This document shows positions 1-10,293 of a DNA stretch of 64,000 nt, one piece after another. The DNA comes from Conchocele bisecta (taxonomy: Eukaryota; Mollusca; Bivalvia; Lucinida; Thyasiridae). The notes under the pieces are model-generated. The model was not told the DNA's origin. It saw nothing but the letters and a program-made list of their open reading frames with translations, and made no database searches. The stretch spans positions 111,960,773-112,024,772 of the forward strand of contig CM055265.1 in the NCBI GenBank assembly GCA_029237695.1, read 5' to 3'. The position numbers and the translations under genes were made by a program. Position 1 is the stretch's first letter, and every line of letters begins with the position of its first letter.

Positions 1-215
1 GGTCATGTAAGGCCGGGCAAACAGGTTCGATCCCATTTGAACCTGCTGCATCGGGGGGGAAAATCCCAAAATCAGAACGGAATATTTACATCGAGAACAA
101 ATATATTCAGCCCTGAAATTAGAATAACCTGACCTGATTAGAATAAGCACACCAAAGTCACTTGGCCCCTTCCCCTAAAATAGGATTACGAATATCATAA
201 TACTGACATATATGA
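1..215 (+). repeat. SINE-like repeat, copy 1 (5' end beyond window)
   Basis: Interior and 3' part of the commonest dispersed repeat here. Positions 24-34 read GGTTCGATCCC, which resembles the B box of a pol III promoter, so I infer a tRNA-related SINE; no convincing A box is seen. After the box come 'aaaatcccaaaatcagaacg', 'ttcagccctgaaat' and 'cacttggccccttcccc', all conserved in the other copies. The right end runs into a MITE-1-like remnant (aattgttgtgagtagcggtg, about 218-237). Confidence 0.7.
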
Positions 216-244
216 CAATTGTTGTGAGTAGCGGTGTAAATATT

Positions 245-508
245 TGATGCAAAAAAATGGCTAAGTGTTTCCGCAAAAAATGAGAAGGTAAAATGGGTCA
301 AGGTCATGTTAATGGTGGCAGGAGTGTGTTTCTAATGTTCACATGTATCAAGTGTTCAAATATTGAAGCAATCCGTAGAGTAATATTAAAGTTATACCAT
401 GATGACAAAGCTTGTACAAATTTTTTGACATTTCGGACGACGACGTGGACGACAACGGAAAAAGCGGCGACTATAGTCATGCCTTCTGCTAAAGCAGGCG
501 CGACAAAA
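245..508 (+). mobile_element. Helitron-like family A (core type 2), 3' part
   Basis: One core unit with the phrases 'aaggtcatgttaatggtgg', 'caagtgttcaaatattgaag' and 'gtaatattaaagttatacca', then a GGACGACGACGTGGACGAC tract. The 3' end at 459-508 has a hairpin (gccttctgctaaagcaggc) and GCGCGACAAAAATAA. The same unit and end recur at 24745-25197, where the 5' end is also present. The 5' end is missing here. Non-coding, non-autonomous; the open frame that runs through it is incidental. Confidence 0.65.
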
Positions 509-876
509 ATAACCGTCTTTCAGTGTGCCAGGTCAATATTATGCAGCAAATCACATAGACACATCCAATCATTGACATATCAATATACAGCACTAACGTC
601 ATTAGTTAATACCGTTATGGACCACAGTTCAATTTCTTTTACCAGACATTATTCTATTATTACATTAGATTTTCCAATTTATCAAGTTATAACACATGTT
701 ATATACCAGTACAATTTTGTGTGATTTTGTACCTAAGGAGATTTTTCATGAAAAAATATTTGAAGAAAACACCTGTGATCTTATTTTTTATGAGTTTGTC
801 ATTTATCTCAGGTGATAATGTCTGTTCGTGATCGCATAGTACACATCTATGTCTCATAATGATCAAATGCCTGATT
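509..876. other. No recognised feature
   Basis: AT-rich sequence with no repeat that I can match elsewhere in the window and no convincing coding frame. Confidence 0.5.
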
Positions 877-949
877 TACAGTGAAACCTCTCTAAGCTGG
901 ACACCCCGGGGACCTCCCAGGGTGTCCAGTTTAGAGAAGTTTCACTGTA
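877..949. mobile_element. Pogo-like MITE, 69 bp, TA target duplication
   Basis: Near-perfect palindrome 879-947 beginning CAGTGAAACCTCTCTAAG and ending in its complement, with TA on each side. TIRs starting CAGT..AACCTC with a TA duplication fit pogo/Tigger-type Tc1-mariner elements (family knowledge; no transposase is present). Relatives are at 7847-7915 and 14439-14642. The arms spell a 'GGACACCC' / 'GGGTGTCC' stem. Confidence 0.7.
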
Positions 950-1105
950 TATACTGTACAAACCCTAAATATTTGGACACTATTAATTTCAGGGAAACAC
1001 ATTTTCATATATGGTTTGCCACTAAAACAACTGTCCCAATATTTAGAATTAATATGGTTGTACTGGCTTATCACAATAACAATGTATTTTGATTCAATTT
1101 GTTTA

Positions 1106-1686
1106 GGGAAACCTCTACAGGGAACCTCCAGATTATCGGACAAAAATGGCATTTTTTTTACGATATTTTTCTTAAAATAGCAGCTACAGGCATAACATTT
1201 TCACAGAACAATCGTGTCATCTTTCTCACTTAAAATTGGGTCAGATCATCAGTCGTAAGATTGCCCCAAAATTAACATCGACAATCAGTTATCCGGACAA
1301 ATGTATAATTGCCTTATAACTTCTATTCTCACCTTGAAATCATAATTTTATCGCCTGTAAACCAGTGGAAAACACGTGGAATTTATTGTATTTATAGAAC
1401 AATTCTGCAATGATGCAATGGGCGCACTCGATTGAGCCCCCGCGCGACTTTTGACGTTGTAAACAACTTGTGAACAGAGTTGGGGAATGTTTTCAGCAAA
1501 TTTTACTAAAATATTTACCATGGCGATATATTCTTCACACTGGCATGGAAACAGCAAGCACCTGCGTGACTTAGATGTATTCGTTGCAAAATCGGATCAA
1601 AAGAATGAGCTTAATTAACAGGTATTTTCATTTGTCCCATAAACTGATTGTCTGGATAACTGGTATGACCCCTGTAGGGTTTCCCC
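1106..1686. mobile_element. Putative 0.58 kb TIR element
   Basis: The left end GGGAAACCTCTACAGGG matches the complement of the right end CCCTGTAGGGTTTCCCC. Just inside are 'ccagattatcggacaa' on the left and 'attgtctggataactgg' on the right, so the imperfect inverted repeat extends about 40 bp. The ends and the TTATCCGGAC phrase suggest another pogo/Tigger-type derivative. The interior shows no coding sequence. Boundaries are judged by eye from the inverted repeat. Confidence 0.45.
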
Positions 1687-1844
1687 AACACAATTTGTGT
1701 CCGAATATTGTGGGTTATTATGGGACTACTTTTAGGCACCTCCTGCTTGCAAGGGACCGGCCTACATCTGACTACTAGGACAGAAGCATTCTCTCAGCAT
1801 GTGCAGATTAATTATTGGTGCACTGTGGTAAATGTTTAACCCTG

Positions 1845-2270
1845 AGACCGCTATCTTAATTATTAGCCGATCTATTTATAGATCGGCTAATATATTGATC
1901 ATCCATCGAATTCTGAAAAAGTTTGTAGCAACCCTTTTCTCCACTATTCGGTAATCTACGAACGCGAATTTTGCTGTATCACTTCCAAATTGCATCAACC
2001 GATAAAGTTTGCATTTTTGGCAATTAAATATAGCCAAATAACACAATTTTGAATACGTAATGAGCTGAACGCCGGAAGAGATTGAACCCGGAAGTTGTTG
2101 TTGTTGAAGTCCATAGTTGGCTCTAATGGCCATATACGCCAACATATGCCGATTATTGGGCTAATTTAAAGCTTTTATTTATTAAACAGAACAAGTTTCA
2201 GCCACGTATAATCGCGTAAAATGTGTTTATTCGGCTAATTTATAATCGACCTCTGCTCAAAATCTCCTCC
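1845..2270. repeat. Region with GATCGGCTAAT palindromes
   Basis: A perfect 30 bp palindrome lies at 1862-1891 (arms attagccgatct / agatcggctaat). Related 'cggctaatttataatcga' occurs near 2232 and 'gatcggctaataac' near 3026. It may be a degenerate foldback element, but I cannot define both ends. Confidence 0.35.
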
Positions 2271-2764
2271 GACTAGCAACCCCAGCATCTCGGGTTTATC
2301 CCATTGGATCGCGTATGCGCGTCATTTGACGATGCGCGTCATTTGACGCTAGTTAATATTCACAAAATTTTCCACCAATCAAAACAAAGAATTGCCCTTC
2401 ATAGCGAACTTTGATTTGTTTACGTATCATGCAGGGATGGCAGGGAGGCATCCAGCACGCGCGATTGCGGCAATCCCCCTTAATTATTGTCAATGTCGCA
2501 AATTATTGATTGTCTTGCGCCCGACATCGCGCAAAAAATCACGGATGGCCCCCTTTTTAAATGATCAGTGCGCACATTAAAAAACCGTAATTGACTATTT
2601 AAACGCGCTGCGTATTTAAATCATTGGAAGGCGTGCAGTTCAATCGAGTTTGTGCGGCCGTTGAACGTAAGCTTCGAGTCGATTTAAACCATTTAAATCG
2701 ATAAACAAGGGATAAACAAGTGACAACGTTAACCTGTTATGCTCCATTAAGAAGTAATAAGCTT
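2271..2764. other. CpG-richer unique stretch, no gene recognised
   Basis: This stretch has visibly more CpG than its surroundings (clusters such as gatcgcgtatgcgcgtc, cacgcgcgattgcgg, gtgcggccgttgaacg). It contains a short direct repeat of 'gcgcgtcatttgacg' at 2317-2350. No exon or TATA box is convincing. It could be old regulatory DNA or simply a younger insert with less CpG decay. Confidence 0.3.
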
Positions 2765-2937
2765 ATGGCAAATCATATTACTTTGGGGCCGAGCTAAAGT
2801 GACTGGTGTGGCATGGAAATATTGAGTTCTGATTTTGGGAATTTTCCTCATCGTGGACCCGTTTAATGCGGGATAGTACAACCCGTTGGCCCGGCCTTAA
2901 ATGACCTTAGCTGTTGATAGGCCGTTAAACACCAATA
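2765..2937 (-). repeat. SINE-like repeat, minus-strand copy
   Basis: Read on the minus strand it gives 'tattggtgtttaacggccta', 'caacagctaaggtcattta', 'ggccgggccaacgggttg', then the 'aaaatcccaaaatcagaac' equivalent. Both the head and the B-box region are recognisable but diverged. It ends at a (TCAT)n run. Confidence 0.65.
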
Positions 2938-2941
2938 CTCA

Positions 2942-2980
2942 CTCGCTCATTCATTCATTCATTCATCCCCCCCCCCCCCG
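2942..2980. repeat. (TCAT)n and poly-C microsatellite
   Basis: Five to six TCAT/CTCAT units followed by ten or more C residues, directly at the head of the minus-strand SINE-like copy. Confidence 0.8.
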
Positions 2981-3061
2981 AGACTCAGTAACTACTAAAA
3001 TGCGGACATATATTGAACCCTGATTTGATCGGCTAATAACATCATGCTCTGCATGACTTTT

Positions 3062-3288
3062 CATTTTTTTGTCGTCTGCTGTTTATTTTTTATTTTCCAT
3101 TTTTATCATCAAAAACATGCTTTGACAGCACTTTAGAATAATTTACAACATACGTTGACAGCACTTCAGAATCATTTCCATTGGAAATGATTCTGAAGTG
3201 CTGTCAAACCATGTTTTTATTTAGAAATAAGGCAAGATATAAAAGCAACAGCAGACGACAATTGCTGTGAGTAGCGATCTAAGGGTTA
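3062..3288. mobile_element. TTAA MITE-1, copy a (left end lost)
   Basis: MITE-1 plan: TTAACCCTTA... end, 'gtcgtctgctg', a central palindrome (ttgacagcacttcagaatca / tgattctgaagtgctgtcaa, about 3150-3207), 'cagcagacgac', then AAGGGTTAA. Here the central arm is partly repeated (two 'ttgacagcactt' phrases), the left TTAA end is missing and the right end TTAA is at 3285-3288. TTAA target choice is typical of piggyBac transposases, so I infer piggyBac-like mobilisation. Confidence 0.7.
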
Positions 3289-3493
3289 AATATTGATAAC
3301 TATTGTAGTCTTGTATATTGTATTGTATTGGTAATTTGGATTAAACTACAGATCTATGGTGAAGTTATAACAGAAACGTCCCAATCTACATGTTGTCAGT
3401 GGCAACCAATTGTGACACACTACAAAAACAGGGTTTTAAAATATTATTTTACCATAGAAGCCTATAAGATAAATTTAAACGTCCCCAAATCTC

Positions 3494-3549
3494 GAACCTC
3501 GCCTCTCTGTAACAGCCAATATTTCATATCTCTCTACAACAGCCAGTTT
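3494..3549. repeat. Two minisatellite-like units away from the array
   Basis: Contains 'cctctctgtaacagcc' and 'tctctctacaacagcc' 30 bp apart. Their complements are the two halves of the roughly 31 bp unit that makes the array at 35368-37530. The flanks do not match the array, so this may be an unexpanded relative of the repeat from which the array grew. Confidence 0.45.
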
Positions 3550-3660
3550 TGATTATTCCCTTGGGTGGTTTTTGTAAAGAGGTTGCACTGTCACTGACCA
3601 CCTTTTTTATGGAAAAACAATGAATATATTTCTTATTCATCACCAAACGCATATGTTTTT

Positions 3661-3712
3661 ACCACTCAGTTGAACCGTCTCACCGAGACAGTTCAAATGA
3701 GTGATAACAAGA
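3661..3712. mobile_element. MITE-3-type palindrome core
   Basis: Palindrome around 'tgaaccgtctcaccgagaca' with 'accactca' / 'gagtgataacaa' arms, as in the TTAA element at 47054-47281. The TTAA ends are not found here. The surrounding 3550-4190 holds nothing else that I recognise. Confidence 0.5.
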
Positions 3713-4194
3713 AATATCTTCAGAAATAAATAAAATAGAACAAATGTTGGTATACAAATTGTAAAATGCTGGTAAAATGTAGGTAACCTGCGAGTCTCTA
3801 TCCCACAGAAATTGGTTTTGTGAAATGATTCTCCAACTTAGTGAACAGTGTATGCCCTGATCATTCTGTGTGTATATGCAGCCGAGTCTGACTAGAGTGA
3901 TCGTAAATGTAATAAGCTCCTTTGTGGCAAACAACAACTAAATTGCCACAGAAAACCATTGGCATTTAAATACTGCGACATATTGTCTTGGTATGACTCA
4001 GGTGACGCCAGCCAATGGGGATTGCTCGGTGCTTAATCTTTATTATTTCTGGCATGTTCATCCTTACACAACTCCGGTCGAATAATACGAAACCACGCGT
4101 CTTGGTATTTTAGTATATAATCTTTGTACTTTCAAGCGGAAATCTGGATCTACAGAGATTTCAAACAAAATAATGGCGATTATAACCTATGTGG

Positions 4195-4262
4195 TTGCAA
4201 ACATTGTAGACCCTGATCAGCCTGCTGTGCAGGCTGATGAGGGTCTACACTGTTTGCAATTG
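4195..4262. mobile_element. Palindromic MITE core ('gtagaccctgatcag' type)
   Basis: Arms 'gcaaacattgtagaccctga' and 'gagggtctacactgtttgca' enclose 'cagcctgctgtgcaggctg'. The same hairpin recurs at 48120-48345, 48878-48955, 33005-33055 and 62150-62195 with different outer flanks. It is the central stem of several short TIR elements. Confidence 0.6.
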
Positions 4263-4384
4263 GTCTACCATATTTTCACAAGTGTCTATTACTGAACTAG
4301 CCATCTTATTAATTCTCAACGGTGGTATAATACAGCAAAATATCAAGTCAAAGCAGGACAGAACTTTTCCAGCAATTATATACA

Positions 4385-6020
4385 AGAATTCCGCCACTGA
4401 AGTGGTATCGCGCCTGCCGAGGCATTTGACCGTGAACATTACAAGTAAATAAATGACCTTGACGTTGAGAATTTGGATGTGGGGGTGTGCGTAATGAAGC
4501 ATCATCCATAGACAAACATTGATGCGAAATATTATCAAAGTCTGGCAAGGGGTTAAAGAGATATTGTGAAAAAACAATAACTTTAACGCATTTCTGTTAC
4601 AAAACCGGTGAACATTACAAGTAAATAAATGACCTTGACCTTCAGTATTTGGATATGGGGGTGTGCGTAATGAAGCATCATCCCTAGACAAACATTGATG
4701 TGAAATATTATCAAAGTCTGGCAAGGGGTTAAAGAGATATTGTAAAAAACAAAACTTTAACGATTTCTGTTACAAAACCGGTAACATTACGTAAATAAAT
4801 GACCTTGACCTTCAGAATGATGTGGGGTGTGCGTAATGAAGCATCATCCTGGACAAACTATGAATATTATCAGTTGGAAGGGGTTAAAGATATTGTGAAA
4901 AACAATAACTTTTAACGCATCTGTTACAAAATCGGACTTACAAGTAAATAAATGACCTTGACCTTGACCTTGAGAATTTGGTGTGGGGGTGTCGATGAAG
5001 CATCATCCCTACAAACATTGAATGGAAATATTCAAAGTGGCAAATGTTAAAGAAATATTGTGAAAAAACAATAACTTTAAGTCTGTTACAAAAGGTAACT
5101 TTACAAGTAATAAATGACCTTAGACCTCAGAATTTGGATGTGGGGTGTGCGTAATGAAGCATCATCCCTAGACAAACATTTATGCGAAATATTATCAAAG
5201 TCTGGCAAGGGGTTAAAGAGATATTGTGAAAAACAATAACTTTTAACGCATTTCTGTTACAAAATCGGTGAACATTACAAGTAAATAAATGACCTTGACC
5301 TTGACCTTGAGAATTTGGATGTGGGGGTGTGCGTAATGAAGCATCATCCCTAGACAAACATTGATGCGAAATATTATCAAAGTCTGGCAAAGGGTTAAAG
5401 AAATATTGTGAAAAAACAATAACTTTAACGCATTTCTGTTACAAAACCGGTGAACATTACAAGTAAATAAATGACCTTGACCTTCAGAATTTGGATATGG
5501 GGGTGTGCGTAATGAAGCATCATCCCTAGACAAACATTGATGTGAAATATTATCAAAGTCTGGCAAGGGGTTAAAGAGATATTGTGAAAAAAAACAATAA
5601 CTTTTAACGCATTTCTGTTACAAAACCGGTGAACATTACAAGTAAATAAATGACCTTGACCTTCAGAATTTGGATGTGGGGGTGTGCGTAATGAAGCCTC
5701 ATCCCTAGACAAACATTGATGCAAAATATTATCAAAGTCTGGCAAGGGGTTAAAGAGATATTGTGAAAAAACAATAACTTTAACGCATTTCTGTTACAAA
5801 ACCGGTGAACATTACAAGTAAATAAATGACCTTGACCTTCAGAATTTAGATGTGGGGGTGTGTGTAATGAAGCATCATCCCATGACAAACATTGATGTGA
5901 AATATTATCAAAGTCTGGCAAGGGGTTAAAGAGATAGTATGAAAAAACAATAACTTTTAACGCAATTGCCTTACAAAAAAAACGGACGACGCGGACGACG
6001 ACTATAGTCGCAACAAAAAC
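4385..6020 (+). mobile_element. Helitron-like family A (core type 1), nine tandem units
   Basis: The 5' end (about 4390-4435) reads 'gccactgaagtggtatcgcg', then 'cctgccgaggcatttgacc'. Nine core units of about 150-182 bp follow, with 'aatgacctt' starts at about 4451, 4629, 4799, 4951, 5113, 5289, 5471, 5650 and 5826. Unit hallmarks are 'gggggtgtgcgtaatgaagc', 'tcatccctagacaaacattg' and 'aaagtctggcaaggggttaa'. The element closes with a GGACGACGCGGACGACGAC tract and 'tatagtcgcaacaaaaa'. Units between about 4745 and 5115 carry many small deletions. The 100-159 codon open frames here are the repeat read through its units, not genes. Confidence 0.75.
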
Positions 6021-6504
6021 AAGAGATTTATATAGTTACGTGCATCAATGAAAATTGTGGTGTTTTTTTTTGTCGTCAATTTTCTCTAACAAAGAAGATC
6101 TGGAACCATACCATATCAGGTCAGATAAGTTTGGTTTGCATATTCTCATCCCCACCCAGCCCTAAAATAAATGTTATAAATAAATAATAAATTTGCAGTA
6201 CACCAATTTCTATAATGAACCCTGCCTCCCACACATATTTTTATTTCAAAATTCGGATGAGAATTCAGTAGTTAAAATTCTACGGCATTAGGCGATGATA
6301 TTTATGTGAAAAATTATGTACAAATTTGCGACACAAATGCCACTAGTTGTTATGACAAGACATGAGAGCTTATCAAAAGACAAATACAGCCAACATTTGG
6401 ATAGTAAAAGAGGTAATATGTGAATACATTGTGGAAAATTGGGAAACATTTCAAGGAAAGCTGAAATGATATGACAGTCTCGGTCATGTATATACACATA
6501 TGTA
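6021..6504. other. No recognised feature
   Basis: AT-rich, low-complexity in places; no repeat match within the window and no plausible gene. Confidence 0.5.
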
Positions 6505-6718
6505 TTAACCCTTACAATGCTGAATTAATTTGTGTCGTCTGCTGAATATGTTTTATTTTCCATTTTTCTCATCCAAAACTTGGTTTGGCAGCACTTTAGA
6601 ATCATTTCCAATGGAAATGATTCTAAAATGCTGCCAAACCATGTTTTTACTGAGAGTAAAGACAAAATATGAATTAACAGCAGACGACTATTTTCGGTTC
6701 CCGCATTCTGAGGGTTAA
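6505..6718. mobile_element. TTAA MITE-1, copy b (complete)
   Basis: TTAA at 6505-6508 and 6715-6718 bound a 206 bp palindromic element. The arms pair end to end: CCCTTACAATGCTGAATTAA with the diverged right end, 'gtcgtctgctg' with 'cagcagacgac', and 'ttggcagcactttagaatca' with its complement around the centre at about 6610. No open frame of interest. This is a good reference copy of the family. Confidence 0.8.
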
Positions 6719-7002
6719 ACTAAAGAGAAACAAAGAAGAAGTAACACTGATGGATGTAACCCTAAAAAACTTAACACAAAGTCATTTGGCCGAATGTAGG
6801 ACAAAACCCCCTTGCCAAAACCCCCTTGCCAAAACCCCTTAGTCTAAAAAAGCATACATGGACAAAACACCCTATGTGGCTTTGGAAAGGTGGACATAAC
6901 CCCCTTGATAATTTTTAAAAGATGGACAAAACAACCTTGATGATTTTTACAAGGTGATTTTCATAGAGGGGACAAAACAATGATTAAGAGTATCCATCAT
7001 AT
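6719..7002. repeat. Short 'gacaaaac cccctt' repeats
   Basis: Irregular repeats of a 15-40 bp phrase (ccaaaacccccttgccaaaa, gacaaaacaccctatgtgg, acataacccccttgataatt, gacaaaacaaccttgatgat). Simple local amplification; no coding sense seen. Confidence 0.5.
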
Positions 7003-7140
7003 GCACTGCAGCCTATGCTCAATAAATGTAAATCCAACAATTATTTACAAGAAAACATTGTTAATGTGAAATTTACAGACTATCATAATTTTGCACTTAC
7101 AAACATTTTAGTCGTAGGAAGTTTAGTGAAACGGCCCCCT
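7003..7140. mobile_element. GGGGGCCGTTTC-type MITE, right half
   Basis: Matches the right half of the complete copies at 9405-9647 and 27120-27362: it begins near the centre with 'gcagcctatgctcaataaat', continues 'ttttgcacttacaaacattt', and ends 'agtttagtgaaacggccccc'. The left half is absent. Confidence 0.7.
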
Positions 7141-7516
7141 GATGGGCGAGAAAGCTCTATAAGTAGAGCCGATTGCAGTTTTTTACATGAAACATATTAG
7201 GCCGGCACGGAGTGCAGCACCAGCGTATATGATCCTAACTCAACTTCCAGACTGCTACTTGCATAGCGAAAATGCATAACCAATTTATCTGCCTTGTTTA
7301 TCGCAGTTTCTGACATTATATATGTGAATATATATAGTATATGCTACCCAGTGATTTACCCTGATTCTGGAGGGATTTATTTCCTTGAAAGAAACATTTC
7401 CGGCGAAGAATTAAACAATTCATACGCTAACGTCAAACTTGTCAATATTGACAAAGTTATAAGCTGGCCTGGTCTACGAGCATTTCACATTTTTCGAAGA
7501 GCATGCAACATACAAT

Positions 7517-7594
7517 TTATTCCACTACCATTTTGAAATACCAGATTTATTCTGGTATTAAATCTGGTATTTCAAAATGGCAGTTGAATAAACT
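7517..7594. mobile_element. Small foldback hairpin
   Basis: Arms 'tttattccactaccattttg' plus 'aaataccaga' and 'tctggtatttcaaaatggca' plus 'gttgaataaa' pair almost fully around a short loop. Only one copy is seen in the window, so MITE status is inferred. Confidence 0.5.
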
Positions 7595-7846
7595 CTATAT
7601 AACGCATGAAATTTTATCAAACAAAATGGCGCTATTTATTGAGAAAGCTCATTGTAGTGCATAAAGCGAAAAACCTATCTGAGACACAGTGCCTTTAACA
7701 AGTAAATATATTTGCAGCACTAGAAAATTGTCTCCATGCAATTACTGTACCAGGTTTAATGGACTTCCAATCGTCACTTATCTTTGATGCCAATGCAAGT
7801 TCACAATTTCAAAGCAACACACATTTGGGTTCTCTCATGATTGATT

Positions 7847-7915
7847 TACAGTGGAGCCTCTCCAAACTGGACACCCTGGGAGCTCCCCAGGGTGTCCAGT
7901 TTAGAGAGCCTCCAT
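7847..7915. mobile_element. Pogo-like MITE, copy 2
   Basis: Left TA + CAGTGGAGCCTCTCCAAACT and right complement ending 'ttagagagcctcca'; stem 'ggacaccctggg' / 'ccagggtgtcc'. It is a relative of 877-949 with a decayed right terminus. Confidence 0.65.
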
Positions 7916-8185
7916 GATACTAAACTCTAATATTCATAAGGTGGTTGGAAATATTCCTAAACCACATTATATCACTTTTAGGAACTGTTTTGGATCAAAT
8001 TACTGAGAAATAGACCCAGGTGGCATGTTGCAATCAAAATGCAATTAAGTCAACTTTACAGGCACATACTTGAAAAGCTACATTATTGAACATAGCTGCA
8101 AAGAAGTATTGTGACATTACCAAATAACCAATTACAGGCAAACTTAAACCTATATCCCTGCCCTATAACATTTTGAAAATTTAGT

Positions 8186-8475
8186 TTGTTTGTTTATTGG
8201 TGTTTAACGGCCTATCAACAGCTAAGGTCATGTAAGGCCGGGCAAACAGGTTCGATCCCGTGTTAACCTGCTGCATTGGGGAAAATCCCAAAATCAGAAT
8301 GGACTCCACACCAAGTCACTTGACCCCTTCACCTAAAATAGGATTACGAATAATCGTAATACTCACATAAGGGGTATAACCAGATTCAACTGTCACATAC
8401 AAAATGCCAAAGACGTATGTGAGGGCCAACCCACGTCTCCAGTCAGAATTCAGGCTTGGATATTTAGTCAAAGTT
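8186..8475 (+). repeat. SINE-like repeat, copy 2 (near full length)
   Basis: Begins with a (TTTG)n-like run, then 'ttattggtgtttaacggcct', 'atcaacagctaaggtcatgt', 'aaggccgggcaaacaggttc' + 'gatccc', 'aaaatcccaaaatcagaatg', 'ataaggggtataaccagatt' and 'gccaaagacgtatgtgaggg'. At about 290 bp it is a useful reference copy. There is no poly-A tail. Confidence 0.75.
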
Positions 8476-8583
8476 AAGTACCGTATATTATAATTGTAGG
8501 ACATGACTCGCACCAGACGGACAGCAAGAAACAATGGCGGATATGTATATTATAATGTATATTATAATGTCCTGACAAACCTG

Positions 8584-8793
8584 TTAACCCTTACAATGCG
8601 GAATTAATTTTTGTCAGCCGTTTCATTTTTCTCTACATTTTTCTCAACCAAAATCATGGTTTGACAACACTTTAGAATCATTTCCAATGGAAATGATTCT
8701 AAAGTGCTGTCAAACCATGTTTGTATTGAAAAATAAGACAAAATATCAAACAACAGCAGACGACAATTTTTGTTTCCCCATTCTAAGGGTTCA
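8584..8793. mobile_element. TTAA MITE-1, copy c
   Basis: TTAA at 8584-8587; the right target reads ttca (8790-8793), one base changed. The central palindrome 'ttgacaacactttagaatca' pairs with its complement at about 8690. The flanking 'gtcagccgtttc' shows decay of the usual 'gtcgtctgctg'. Confidence 0.75.
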
Positions 8794-9237
8794 AGTTACG
8801 TTTGCTTGTTTCACACTCATTTTCTGGTCGTCTAGGTGCAGTTTAAAGCAGTGTGGCCTGGAAATGTCATTATACTATAATCTTCCTGCTGGTGCAGACT
8901 TTCACACAAGCGTTATCACGATAGAAATCGGTCGTTCTGCCATACAGCGAGAAAATAGCATGAGGCAGTGTTTTACTGGATTAGATCACAGGTTCTTGAA
9001 GAACGTTTCATATTTCGGTGTTTTATGGGTTATTTCGGTATATCTGGTGGTTTGGGTGCATTTTTACCAACATACAATTTACGTCACCTCCCAGCGAGTT
9101 ACACGTATAAGTATGTAATTTGCATTCCTTTGTGGGTATTTCGACAGTATAAAAGGGGTTCGGAACGGTGAATGTGTAGATAATTGACAATTTCTGTCGT
9201 GTGTAATGCTCGAGCATTAGTAGTTACACAAAACTAT
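8794..9237. other. Unique stretch with a TATA-like box
   Basis: No repeat match. TATAAAAG occurs at 9148-9155 in 'cgacagtataaaaggggttc', which could be a core promoter motif, but no initiator, coding exon or conserved frame follows it. Two overlapping open frames of 143 and 67 codons are compositionally ordinary and start in the MITE, so I do not call them genes. Confidence 0.3.
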
Positions 9238-9404
9238 GTAAATTACCCCCAACAGAATCCACCCAAATCTACCCAAAATCCACCCAAATACCCATATGAC
9301 ACCAACATTCTGACCACCTCTTAAAACACCTGTGCCCAAATTTACCCAAAATCCACCAAAATACCCATATGACATTAAGATATTGACCATCTGTTCAAAC
9401 ACCA
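9238..9404. repeat. Imperfect tandem duplication, about 90 bp units
   Basis: Two units built from 'tacccaaaatccaccaaaa' and 'tacccatatgaca' phrases, ending 'ttctgaccacctcttaaaac' and 'tattgaccatctgttcaaac'. Confidence 0.6.
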
Positions 9405-9647
9405 GGGGGCCGTTTCACTAAACTTCCTATGACTAAAATGTTCGTAAGTGCAAAATTATGATAGTCTGTAAATTTCACATTAACAATGTTTTCTTGTAAA
9501 CAATTGTTGGATTTACATTTATTGAGCATAGGCTGCATATGCAGCCTATGCTCAATAAATGTAAATCCATCAATTGAAGTTCCCAGACGATCCTAAATTT
9601 GGACTTACGAACATTTTAGTCGTACAAAGTTTAGTGAAACGGCCCCC
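9405..9647. mobile_element. GGGGGCCGTTTC-type MITE, complete copy
   Basis: Starts GGGGGCCGTTTCACTAAACT and ends with its complement (agtttagtgaaacggccccc). It is nearly palindromic throughout; the centre at about 9538 is 'cataggctgcatatgcagcc'. Other copies: 7003-7140 and 27120-27362. I cannot assign a superfamily because the flanking duplication is unclear. Confidence 0.75.
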
Positions 9648-9912
9648 AGTGGTTTAGATAACTTAAGTATCAAACTTGCGACAATCACTTTACTTTACAA
9701 GATGTGGCAATGGAACAACAATCACTGTGACTGTGAATTGGGAAATATAATGCAACGCCAACGCCACATGTTTGCTTGACAAAAACATGGCAACACATCT
9801 ACAAACACTCCATCAAGGCCATGATATATTTGCTCCCCCAGTTGAAAACAGAGACCTTACAACATGTGCGACAATTGTAGATCCTTGTGCCCCACAATTT
9901 GATTGGCTATAA

Positions 9913-10293
9913 CAGAGCTCCAGATAAGTAATTAGTAATTGAGTATTGTGACTCCATCATTTCTGAAGCAATTGGGTATTTCAAAATTTTAAGTTGGTAA
10001 AATCAAATCACATTACTATTTACACATCAACAGACAGCAATTATTGAATAGTTTGCTTCGAAATAAAAACATGTCTTGGCATTTCATTAGAATTGTCTCC
10101 TTGGAGACAATTCTAATGAAATACCGAGATGTGTTTTCATGGAAAATAAGATAAATATGCTATATTTGTGGTCTGTTTATTGTTTTCTGCAGCATGATAA
10201 AGATATCACAAAATTGTTATTGCTTTTTGATGCTCGCTACTTCTGATTTCAATTGGGTTTTTGGCGATTTAAAAGCAAATACGCAGCTTATCT
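9913..10293. mobile_element. CAGAGCTCC-type MITE (N), copy 1
   Basis: Left end CAGAGCTCCAGATAAG; the right end is cut at 'cgcagcttatct'. The central palindrome 'catttcattagaattgtctc' / 'gagacaattctaatgaaat' lies at about 10080-10120. The two halves are not identical: the left has 'aattgggtatttcaaaattt' and the right 'ttctgatttcaattgggttt'. hAT-like terminal CAG is suggestive only. Confidence 0.7.

Noticed and set aside
24..34. tRNA gene signalled by GGTTCGATCCC
   Set aside because: The box recurs in every SINE-like copy without a foldable cloverleaf or A box at the right distance.
4245..5921. Overlapping minus-strand frames of 66-159 codons sharing a repeated 'MPDFDNISHQ' start
   Set aside because: They are the tandem core of helitron-like family A read through; the 'protein repeat' has the DNA unit period and no known domain.
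9148..9155. TATA box promoter
   Set aside because: Listed only as TATA-like; no downstream exon or second promoter element.
8687..9171. Two overlapping plus-strand frames with a membrane-like stretch
   Set aside because: The first starts in the MITE-1 palindrome (same 'MEMILKCCQT' start as other MITE-1 copies); the hydrophobic run is T-rich DNA.
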